From positions 1 through 20,168 of the forward strand of contig NAVB01000749.1 of NCBI GenBank assembly GCA_002179805.1: 20,168 bases of DNA, in the 5' to 3' direction. Each line of letters starts with the position of its first letter. The stretch's first letter is position 1. Of this stretch, positions 8,701 to 17,289 are shown piece after piece. This DNA comes from Acanthamoeba lenticulata (lineage: Eukaryota; Discosea; Longamoebia; Acanthamoebidae). The notes under the pieces were generated by a model, which was not told the origin of the DNA, did not search any database, and worked only from the letters and a program-made list of their open reading frames with translations. The translations under genes were made by a program, and so were the position numbers.

Positions 8701-11700
8701 GCTTCGGTGCTGCAGCGCTACTTCCTGCGCCAGATGAAGTCGGTCACCTGCGAGGGCAAGGCCGTGAGCATCCTCTCCGGGTGCATCAACGAAGACGGCG
8801 AGCAGCTGTGCTCCGGGGTGGGCGTCTGCAACAGCGGCGTCTGCTCATGCCCGTCCAACCGCACGGGCCAGTACTGCGAGGACATCGTCTCGTCCTCGTC
8901 CTCTGACACGGCCACCATCGTCGTGGGTACCGTCATCGTCATCACCAGCTTCATGATGATTGTTGTTGTCGTCGTTTGATCACTGACGGCCTTGTCTTGG
9001 CTTGATGCAGCAACGGTGCTGCCGGTGTCGGCCCTGTTCCTGTGCCTCCTGCTGCTGCTGGTGGGGCTCATCGTGTTCCTCGCGCGGCACCGGCGGCGGG
9101 ACCGGTACGACTGGGAGATCCGCTACGAAGAGCTCGAGCTCAGCGAGCAGCTGGCCAGCGGCGGCTTCGGCCAGGTCTACCGCGCCACGTGGAAGGGCAC
9201 GGAGGTGGCCGTCAAGGTCATCGCCGCGGCCGCCGGCGGGAACAACAAGCTCACCAAGGACATGGAGCGCAGCTTCAAGGACGAGGTCCGCGTCATGACC
9301 GCCCTGCGCCACCCGAACGTGGTCCTCTTCATGGCGGCCTCGACCAAGGCCCCCAACATGTGCATCGGTACCGACCCGACCCCCAGCCTCGGTCTTGCGT
9401 CAATGTCTGTTCTGACATGGCCCACGCGCTGCGCCTCCTCGCAACACAGTCATGGAATTCATGACCCTCGGCTCCTTGCACGACGTACGTTGCATGCTGA
9501 CGTGGCTTGTGGCGATTGGTAGTAAACGACTAACGCTTGCTCATAACAGTTGCTTCACAACGAGCTCGTGCCGGACATCCCGCAGGCGCTCAAGGTCAAG
9601 ATGGCCTATCAGGCCTCCAAGGGCATGCACTTTTTGCACTCGTCGGGCATCGTGCATCGCGACCTCAAGTCGCTCAACCTTCTGCTCGACAACAAGTGGA
9701 ACCTCAAGGTCTCTGATTTTGGTCTCACCCGCTTCAAGGAGGAGATCAAGCGAACCGGCGCCGGGAAAGAGATCGTGGGCAGTCTGCACTGGACCGCGCC
9801 CGAGGTCCTGAACGAGTCGCACGATGCTGATCTCATCCTTGCCGATGTCTACAGCTTTGGTATCATCATGTGGGAGCTTCTCACTCGATGCGATCCCTAC
9901 CTCGGCCTCAGGTTCCCTTTTCCCTCCCCGTCGCATTTCGTTCTTCGCTTCGCTTTCGTTCTTTGTTGAGTCCTATCCTGACTTCCTTCCCCTTGTCGAC
10001 ATGCAGTCCGGCGGCTGTGGCCGTGGCTGTGATTCGTGACGGCCTGCGTCCGGTCGTACCCCTGAATTCCGAGGGCGGCCCCGAGTGGGAGGACCTGATG
10101 ACCACGTGCTGGCACCAGGACCCGACCGTGCGCCCGACCTTCCTCGAGATCATGACTCGCCTGTCGGCGATCAACGGCGACTCCTCGGTCGGTGGCGGCT
10201 ACTCGATCACCGCCACGTCCCACACGTCGACCTCGTCTTCCGGCTCCGGCGGAGCGGCCAAGAAGTATCTCTCCACCGGCTCTTGGTCCAGCACCGACAC
10301 GCCGGCCTCCGGCGGCTCGACCTCCTCGTCGGGCTCGAATCGCTCGGCCGAACGCAACACTAATGCCGCTGGCACCGTCGGCATGCGCCCGCCGGAGGGC
10401 GACGTCACGATCGTGTTCTCGGACATCACGCGCGCCGCCTCGCTCTGGGAGTTCAACGCCGTGGCCATGCGCGACGCGACGCTCCTCCACAACGAGTGCC
10501 TGCGTACCGCGCTCCAGCAGCACCGCGGCTACGAGGTGGCCTTCCTGCGCGACCGCAACTCGGGCGAGGGCTCCTTCTGCATGGCCTTCCAGCACGCCGC
10601 CGACGCGCTGGCCTGGTGCTGCGACGTCCAGCGCGCGCTGCTCGAGATCGAATGGCCCGAGGCCCTGCTCGAGCACCCGGGTGCCGCCGAGGAGTGGGCC
10701 GACAAGGACAACCGGGTCCTGTTCAAGGGCCTGCGCGTGCGCATGGGCGTCCACTCTGGGCCGGCCCGGCCGGTGCGCGACCCGATGACAAGGCGCATCG
10801 AGTACATCGGGCCGGTGGTCAACACGGCGGCGCGCATCACGGCCATGACCCACGGCGGCCAGATCGTGCTGAGCAGCACCGTCCACGCCAGCCTGGTCGC
10901 CGCCGCCTCGTCGACCACTGAGGGCGACGCCGCCCCGACCAACGAGGTCGCCAGCAGCCTGTGCGCGCGCCTCGCCTGCCTGGGCAAGTTTGAGATGCCC
11001 GATGCGCCCAAGGGTACGCCCATCACACCCCTCCCCCACCCCGCTGTTGGGCTGTGCTGACGTCAGCAACGACCATGCGCAGGAGCCAAGCTGTACGAGT
11101 TGAGGGTCGAGGGCCTGCAGGCCCGCTTTTTCGGCGGCGTGACTATGGCCGACGGTGAGGTGGAAGACGATGATGAGGACAACGACGGGGACAACACCCC
11201 GCGCGGGCAGGACGATGAGCACGGCAAGGGCAACGAGCAGCTGCTGACGACCGTCGGCGAGGGCATGATGTTCAAGGAGGACACCTTCCTCACGTCGGCC
11301 AACCTGTGCCGGTGGATCATCAACTTTGGCGAGATCCAGCTGGGCAAGCAGATCGGCCTCGGGTCCTATGGCGTGGTCTACCGCGGCCGCTGGAAGGGCG
11401 TCGACGTGGCGGTGAAGCGGTTCATCAAGCAGAAGCTCGACGAGCGGCGCATGCTCGAGTTCCGCGCCGAGATGGCCTTCCTCTCAGAGCTGCAGCACCC
11501 CAACATCGTCCTTTTCATTGGCGCCTGCGTGAAGAAGCCCAACCTGGCCATTGTGACCGAGTTCATGAAGCGCGGCTCGCTCCACGACATCCTGATCGAC
11601 CACACGATCAAGCTCTCGTGGGACCTCAAGATGCGCCTTCTCCGAGGGGCCGCGCTGGGCGTGGCCTACCTCCACTCGCTCGAGATCATCCACCGGGACC

Positions 11701-12211
11701 TCAAGCCCTCGAACCTGCTCGTCGACGAGAACTGGAACGTCAAGGTGGCCGACTTTGGCTTTGCGCGCATCAAGGAGGAGAACGCCACCATGACCCGCTG
11801 CGGCACGCCCTGCTGGACCGGTATGCAGCCTTCGCAGTCTTTGTCGTTTTTCGTTATCTTTCGTTTTTTACTTCATTTTTTGCTGACATTTTGCTTGTCG
11901 GGGACACAGCACCGGAAATCATCAGAGGAGAGCGGACGTACACGGAGCGCGCCGACGTGTTCTCGTTTGGCATCATCATGTGGCAGGTGGCCACGCGTAA
12001 GGAGCCCTTCGCCGGGCGCAACTTCATGGGCGTCTCCTTGGACGTGCTGGAGGGCCGCCGGCCGCAGATCCCGAGCGACCTTCCGGCCGACTACCGGGCG
12101 CTGATGTCCAAGGCGTGGCACGCCAACCCGGCCAAGCGGCCGGACCTTGTCAGCGTGGTCTCCTTCCTCGAGCGCCAGGTCGATGACGACGGCGTTGCTG
12201 GCAAGCCGTAA
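5703..12211 (+). CDS. Receptor: tandem PstS-like domains, EGF-like, TM, TKL kinase, class III cyclase, TKL kinase
   Basis: Predicted plasma-membrane sensor of 1721 residues. Exons: 5703-5790, 5856-5961, 6050-6110, 6183-6302, 6545-7203, 7280-7871, 7963-8088, 8165-8378, 8446-8593, 8676-8926, 9011-9367, 9450-9484, 9550-9911, 10007-11013, 11083-11820, 11910-12211. Signal peptide 1-30. Two phosphate-binding-protein-like domains (about 33-345, 385-735), each with a PstS-type motif (LGSIWAGSITHWND at about 132; LILTDNITIWSDPRI at about 482), and many Asn-glycosylation sequons. EGF-like C750-C772; TM 790-813. Kinase 1: K857, HRDLKSLN 955-962, DFG 975-977, but Ala837 at the first loop glycine. Cyclase about 1170-1330: metal Asp1179, Asn1312 and Arg1316 present, second metal Asp apparently lost. 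Kinase 2: intact GLGSYG 1467, K1487, HRDLKPSN 1579, DFG 1599. Such kinase/cyclase receptors are a known Acanthamoeba expansion; the ligand is unknown. Confidence 0.88.
6303..6544 (+). other. Long AT-rich intron 4 of the receptor gene
   Basis: 242 nt, against 65-95 nt for the gene's other introns. Donor GTGCGA, acceptor TTTGCAG. The middle is unusually AT-rich and holds a perfect 24-bp palindrome. Splicing joins ...SSDPTL to ILNRTVLGS..., which matches the continuous PstS-family strand, so the whole stretch is non-coding for this protein. Confidence 0.8.
6423..6446. repeat. Perfect 24-bp palindrome inside intron 4
   Basis: Half-site CATAATATTCCT is followed directly by its exact reverse complement AGGAATATTATG, with no spacer. 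Nineteen of the 24 bases are not G or C plus a central CCTAGG core, which is very unlike the GC-rich surroundings. Confidence 0.95.
8594..8675 (+). other. Probable GC-AG intron 9 of the receptor gene
   Basis: 82 nt. The only junction giving the expected protein (TIANK-QGFVLATEASV) has a GC donor (AA|GCACGA) and acceptor GTGCAG. A GT-AG alternative (donor in GAGC|GTCCCC, acceptor GGCAAG) keeps the frame but adds HDRPLER and removes QG. Without cDNA the choice is an inference. Confidence 0.6.
8927..9010 (+). other. Intron 10 of the receptor gene, with an in-frame hydrophobic readthrough
   Basis: 84 nt, donor GTACCG, acceptor GATGCAG, phase 1. Splicing joins the ectodomain to the TM helix encoded by exon 11. 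If kept, the intron adds a hydrophobic stretch (GTVIVITSFMMIVVVVV) and then TGA at 8977-8979. Confidence 0.75.
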
Positions 12212-12235
12212 TCTTATCTTTTTGTACCAGACAAG

Positions 12236-12241
12236 AATAAA
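12236..12241 (+). terminator. Poly(A) signal AATAAA of the receptor gene
   Basis: Canonical AATAAA 25 nt after the receptor stop codon, in AT-rich sequence. Confidence 0.7.
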
Positions 12242-12488
12242 ACTGAAGAAATTAAATTGACGCTTCAGAAAAAGTTGGAAAAAGGTTCCTCGTGTTTGCA
12301 CACACCGCGCCCATGACGGAAGGTCGTGTGTTTGCCTGGACTCCTCCCCGTCGGTTTGTTCGGGCTACAGGTGCTCTGCCCTAAATGCATTTGCACGACT
12401 GGAGGCCTCTAGGCTCAATTATTATTTGGTATTTTGCGGGGAGGGGGGGGGCGCTCAAACAGACCTGGACTATGCGACTTCCGTCGTC
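12242..12488. other. Short intergenic region before the phytochelatin-synthase-like gene
   Basis: About 250 nt without a supported gene. A run of nine G (12443-12451) lies within GCGGGGAGGGGGGGGG-like sequence. The downstream gene's frame stays open through much of this stretch but has no in-frame ATG, so an upstream first exon cannot be excluded. Confidence 0.4.
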
Positions 12489-13572
12489 ATGCTTCGTGAC
12501 GAGGCAGGCCAGCAGCTGTTGAGTGAATCAGGTGCGGTCCTTGGGATTGCCCCGAGCCTGAAAGTTGACTGACCTGCAAGCTTGCTTGGGCCAGAACGTG
12601 CCGGGTGGAGCCAGCACGCGTGGCTGCAGCCCCACTTCGAGGGCCAGCGTCGCGGTTCCTACTGCGCGCTGGCCTCGTGCGCCATCGTCCTCAACGCGCT
12701 CCGGTTTGCTGCGGACCCGCAAGAAGACGCTGTAGAGGACCTCGACAGGACTGACGACGGGCTCGAAGCGTCCCTGCGCCAATCGTTGAAGAAGAAGCGA
12801 CGCACAAGCGAGCCCCTGGACGGCGGCGAGCAGTCACCGTCAACTGGCGAAGAGATTCTGGCCTGGCGGCCTGTCGAGAACGACATTGGCCATCGACGGT
12901 CGATGCCTGAGCGGATAACGCAGGACAACCTGTTTCGTGACGTCGTGATGCGGCACCTCCACAAGCGGGAGAAGGACATGCACAAGGGTCTTTGCGTCTC
13001 TCTCTCTCTCTCTCTCTTCTGTCGGCGTCACAGGGACTCATCTCCTCCGCGCAGGCCTGTACCTGACGCAGGTGGCGCATCTGTTTGAGCGGGCGGGCGC
13101 CCATGTGACGCTGCGCTCGTCGACCAACCCGGAGAAGGTCTCGCGCTGGCTGCGGGACGACATCCGAGCTGTGTTTGAGCCGAGTCCGGCCTCTTTGGGA
13201 GGAGGACAAGGGTCATCATCACGAGGACGCTCCTGTCTGGTGGTCAACCTGTGGCGGCAGTTAGAGGACCACCGAGGCGGCCACGTGTCCCCGCTTGCGG
13301 CCTTTCACCCAGAGCGGCAGATGGTGCTGCTGCTCGACGTGGCCAGGTACCACTCCACAAATGGGGCGTCCTTGCTCCTTGCTCACAGCCTTGATGATCG
13401 TGGCGATGTTGGGAACAGCCATCGAACGACGCCGCACTGGCTGTCCGTGCACGACCTCGTCCCGCTGCTCTGCCGGATCGACAGCTGGTCGGAGCGGGCG
13501 CGCGGCTATCTTGTCGTGTCGCTGCCGTCCAACAGCACGAGCCTCGGCCAGGCAAGCTTGCGCTCTGCGTGA
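12489..13572 (+). CDS. Phytochelatin synthase-like protein (papain-like, peptidase C83 family)
   Basis: Phytochelatin synthases are gamma-glutamylcysteine dipeptidyl transpeptidases that polymerise glutathione and handle cadmium, zinc or arsenic; short bacterial-type forms mainly hydrolyse glutathione. Exons: 12489-12531, 12595-12987, 13055-13572 (317 residues). The N-terminus DEAGQQLLSES matches the family's first helix. The catalytic Cys is C38 in GSYCALASCAIVLNAL, His is H222 in GGHVSPLAAFHP, and Asp is D240 in VLLLDVARY; the 18-residue His-Asp spacing equals the plant enzymes. Residues about 55-115 are a charged insertion, and a Ser/Gly-rich insertion lies at about 190-205. The Cys-rich C-terminal domain of plant enzymes is absent. 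The spliced phases agree at both introns (phase 1). The first exon is least certain because the frame is open upstream. Confidence 0.85.
12998..13017 (+). repeat. (TC)n microsatellite in intron 2 of the phytochelatin synthase-like gene
   Basis: A pure TC tract of about nine units just inside the 67-nt intron 12988-13054 (donor GTCTTT, acceptor GCGCAG). Confidence 0.8.
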
Positions 13573-13648
13573 TGCAAGAAGAAGTGCTTTTTTGTCAACC
13601 AACACAAGAATGTGCCTTCTCCGGAGTCGTTGGTGACGGCTCAAATTT

Positions 13649-13654
13649 AATAAA
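13649..13654 (+). terminator. Poly(A) signal AATAAA of the phytochelatin synthase-like gene
   Basis: AATAAA in an AT-rich patch 77 nt after the stop codon and 117 nt before the next gene's likely start, so the two transcription units are tightly packed. Confidence 0.7.
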
Positions 13655-13770
13655 AATAATTTTGATTGTGGCCAAGTTGAGAAACGAAACTTGTGATGAA
13701 CCTGCAGCTTGGGGACGCAAGGACTTCTTCTTCCCCTGTGCATCTGTGGAGCGATTGTCTGGCTGGGGTA

Positions 13771-16413
13771 ATGGCCGATTTCATTGAAATCGATGCCCTG
13801 CTCAACGAATTGGCGGCCGCTACTGCCACGACGGTCGTCTCCCCTCCTGCTCCATCATCTCCCACGCGCCATTTATTGCCCGCCCTTCCCTCGGCCACTG
13901 TGCTCCCCGCTGCAACCACGCCGTCATCTTCTTCCTCTTCATCAACTCCATCTGCATCTGCATCGATCAGCGTAGTGCCTTCTCCTCCGGGAAGCAGGAC
14001 CGGGTCTGGTCGCCGCAAGCGGCGACAGCAGCAGCAAGCGGTCGCGCGGCAGCAGGCCCGTCTGACCTACCTCGAGTACTGGACAAGCGAAGAGGCCCTG
14101 GCCGGCGACGAGCCCTTCATGCGCCGCCAGTCTGTGCGCTACGACGCCAGCGCCGTCGCGACCAGCTTCGTCTCCTCGACCGCGGCGCCGATCCGGGCGC
14201 GCGCCCAGCTGGCCGGCTCCGTCGTCGCGGCCGCCATCAGCGCCGTGACCTCTGGCGGCACCGGCGCCACCAGCGCCGCCAGCGGCGGCGTCAGTACCAC
14301 CAGCGGCGTCAGTGCCAGCGCCGGCCGTGGCGGCCGTGGCCGGCCCGGGTCGATCGTCATCGCTGGTGACACCGACGGTGGTCCCGACGAGCGCCAGCTG
14401 GCCAGCCGGCCGCAGCCACGGCCGCCGCGGCCGCCGCGGTCGCCGCGCCCGGTAAAGGCGGCTGATGGCGGCGTCGTAGACGAGTACGAAGATGAGGAGG
14501 ACGATGAGGACGACGAGTTTGAGGACGGCGCCGAGGCCAAGGCCCCGCCAGAGCCGGAGCCAGAGCCGGAGCCGGAGCCGCCCTTGCAAGGGCGGGACCG
14601 GTACGGGTTCCCCTACGAGAACGCCGAGGAGCAGCAGGCCATCGCCCTCCGCTATGCGCCCCTCATCGACGACCAGATCCGCGAGTGGAAAGGTCTGCCT
14701 CTCCACAAATACCAAAGAAGCTTTAATATTTATGAACTGTTATTGACGCATATGTATACGTGCAGCCTACCTGGCCAAGAACAAAAACCGCCTCAACAAG
14801 ACGTCGCTGACGCTCAAGCTGCTCGTCCGGCGCGGCATCCCGGTCTCCATCCGGCGCGAGGTCTCTCATCTCTCGCGGCTCGCGTCATCAAGACCTCTTG
14901 ACATTCAGAATTTTTATTTTATTTTATTTTATTTTTGATCGTTGCAGGCGTGGCTCGTGTGCTCGGGCGCTCGTCGCAAGCTCCAGCAGAATCCAGGTCC
15001 TCCATCCCGTCCCCGCCTTGCCTTTGTGCCCCAGTAGGACCGCATCTACGATGCTGACGTGGCGTGGCGTGGCGTCACCCTACCACCACCGCAAAGGCTA
15101 CTACTTTGAGCTGCTGCAGAAACACGAGGACGACACGACCTACATCGAGCAGATCGAGCTCGTACGGCCGCGCACATGCACCCTTCTCTCCTCCTTGCTC
15201 CGAAGAAGCTCATCACAGAGAGCCGTGGTCGGTCGGTTATGGCACATGCAGGATGCGCCGCGCACGTTCCCGCAGCACGCGTACTTCACCGAGCAGGAGG
15301 GCCAGGACAAGCTCAAGCGCGTGCTCGTGGCCTACAGCCGCCGCAATCCCAAGTGCGCGCCCCAGCGCCTTCCGCTGCATGCCATGCATGTGTTGTCCCT
15401 GCCACCAACACGCGAGGGGGGGACGCACGACACACGCACAACAGGGTCGGGTACTGCCAGAGCATGAACTTCGTGACGGGGATGCTCCTCCTCTTCCTCA
15501 AGGAGGAGGAGGCCTTCTGGATGCTGGTCACCCTCATCGAGGAGCTCCTCCCGCAGGACTACTACAGGTTCGCCAGAAATGTCCTCCTCCTTCTTTGCTC
15601 CTTTTTCAAAGGCGGTGGGAGCTGATATCTGGCCGATGACGATGGGGGCGGGGCGGCGGTGGTGCACAGTGAGAGCCTGCTGGGCGTGCAGGCCGACCAG
15701 CGCGTGCTCGACGCGCTGCTCATGGAGAAGTTGCCCCACGTGGCGACCCACTTTGAGCGGCTGGGCTTCACGCTGCCGCTCATCACCACCCAGTGGTTCT
15801 CCTGTCTTTTCGTCAAAGACCTGAGCGCCGAGGTTTGTTTTTGTGTTTTTTGTTTTTAATTTGTTTTTGTTTTTGTTTTTGTTTTTTTAATTTGTTTTTT
15901 AATGTTATTCCTTTTCATTGAACCTGACGAGTGGCGGGGCATGGATCCAGCTGGCGCTGCGGGTGTGGGACTGCCTGTTCAACGAGGGGAGCAAGATCTT
16001 GTTCCGGGTGGCGCTGGCGTTGATCAAGATCCACGCGCAGGAACTGCTCCAAATGCCCGACTACCAGTCGCTCTTCATGGCGATGAAGCGCATCACCAAG
16101 CAGACCTTTGATCCCGAGCATCTCATGCGGGTGCGTGCAAGCTGTCCGTGACTTGGTTGGATCGCCCATCGGTTTGATGACAACGACCGCGCGGCGAATG
16201 CAGGTGATGTTTGACGGGCTGGGCGGATTCCCGCGCAAGAAGGTGACGCAGCTGCGCAACCACTACTACCCGGTGGTGGCGCAGGAAGTGGCCGCCCTCC
16301 AGCAGATGCGCGCCCAGTTAGCCGCTCAGCTGGGCCCGCGCAAGCCGACGACCGCCGCTGACCTTCTTGCTCGCGAGCGGCAGGCGACGGCTGAACAGCA
16401 GCACATCTTTTAG
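13771..16413 (+). CDS. TBC-domain Rab GTPase-activating protein
   Basis: TBC proteins switch off Rab GTPases with an Arg finger and a Gln finger, and so control vesicle traffic. Exons: 13771-14692, 14766-14860, 14948-14996, 15097-15161, 15252-15352, 15445-15567, 15670-15832, 15951-16130, 16204-16413 (635 residues). Residues 1-300 are low-complexity (Ser/Ala/Gly/Pro, an acidic DDEDDE stretch, Pro-Glu repeats near 14550-14580). The TBC domain spans about 325-560: [13 protein letters not shown] (329-341), Arg finger IELDAPR (I375, D378, R381) built across the exon 4/5 junction, Gln finger GYCQSMNF (Y414, Q416) built across exons 5/6, and [11 protein letters not shown] in exon 8. Both fingers are intact, so GAP activity is likely. 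A Gln/Ala-rich helix ends the protein. An upstream in-frame ATG at 13696 is possible but less likely. The Rab substrate cannot be told. Confidence 0.88.
14916..14937 (+). repeat. (TTTTA)n tract in intron 2 of the TBC gene
   Basis: About four to five ATTTT units just before the acceptor of intron 14861-14947, doubling as its polypyrimidine tract. Confidence 0.8.
15833..15904 (+). repeat. (GTTTTT)n tract in intron 7 of the TBC gene
   Basis: A nearly pure G/T run of repeated GTTTTT-like units fills the first 70 nt of the 118-nt intron 15833-15950. The donor GTTTGT is itself part of the repeat. Confidence 0.85.
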
Positions 16414-16463
16414 TCATGAACATGATGAACACTGTCAGCCAAGAGTGATGAACGCTCTTTTTT
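16414..16463. other. 50-nt convergent spacer
   Basis: Only 50 nt separate the TBC stop (plus) from the DUF5662-like stop (minus). No AATAAA is visible on either strand, so the two 3' ends probably overlap. Confidence 0.7.
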
Positions 16464-17289
16464 TCACCACCAAGAGGCGAGCCACAGCCGGAGGGAGGAG
16501 AAGCCTTTCGTCCGCTGGTAAGCCTGCTCGAGTTGCTGCAGGTGGGTGAAGCTCGCCTGGTCGCCGCTGTCCAAGATGGTGGAGGCTGCCGCCTTCCAGT
16601 CGAACCACGGCACGTCGGCCTCGAAGCCCATCACGCAAAGAGCCGCGGCGAGGCGCAGTCGATCAACGGGGTGCATGTTCTTCTTCGGAAGCTCATCTTT
16701 CAGGTACGGCCACTGTCTGCAATAAGAAAGAAGCTTGAGTGGACCACATCACCACGGTGGATCGAGAAGTTGGTGAAGGCGGTCCGACCCCGACTTCGGC
16801 CACACGAAGTTGTAGGCAAGATAGGCAGAAAACATGTCGACCGCCATCTCTGCGACGGCGTCGTTCGTCATGTGGCTGATCACAGAATTGTCCTTCCTGC
16901 ATGCGCGTGCACACCAACAACAAGACTCTTAACAAAAAGGCCTGATGGACAAACTCGTGGCCACACCTTTGAAAGAATTCGGGGTGGTGTTCGTTGCGGC
17001 TGTAGTGCAGTTTGCACACCTGACCGAACCTCCGCTTGACCCGATCTCGTTCTTCGTCAGAGGCCTTCGGACCGTAGAGAAAGGCAGCGTAGCCGAAGAA
17101 CTCGCTCGGGTGAAATTTGGAGAGGTCGTGTATCACCAACCTGCGCCATGACAGTCTGAGCTTGGGCGGGAGGCGTGGGTTGAGGATGCACCGGCCCACT
17201 AGAACGATGAACGTCTTGTGCAAGATGACCGAGAAGGTGAATCTGAACCAGCTGTACACTGTCCACAATGTGCGCATCATCGGGAGCAT
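16464..17289 (-). CDS. DUF5662-like protein
   Basis: Function unknown. The sequence resembles DUF5662, a small family I know mainly from bacteria and phages. Exons in coding order: 17289-16967, 16896-16789, 16716-16464 (227 residues). Family-like landmarks are HKTFIVLVG (24-32), RRLVIHDLSKFHPSEFFGYA (49-68) and HYSRNEHH (95-102). The His/Asp set (H54-D55, H95, H101-H102) looks metal-binding, but that is inference. Exon 2 carries AVAEMAVDMFSAYLAYNF, matching the family's EMVADW-type helix; the last exon carries QWPYLKDELPKKN and GFEADVPWFDW. The intron 2 donor is ambiguous: GTCGGA at 16788 gives a 72-nt intron and VWPKSGQWPYL, while GTGGTG would give a 39-nt intron keeping 11 more residues. 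The frame is open upstream to 17541 but that part has no family features. Confidence 0.72.

Noticed and set aside
9897..11222. 441-codon minus-strand open frame opposite the receptor's cyclase region
   Set aside because: Shadow of strongly G/C-ending codons on the plus strand, where cyclase and kinase motifs are clear.
16717..16788. 39-nt version of the last intron of the DUF5662-like gene (donor GTGGTG)
   Set aside because: Much shorter than any other intron in the window; the 72-nt version fits size and gives a compact WPKSGQWPYL junction, though only cDNA can decide.
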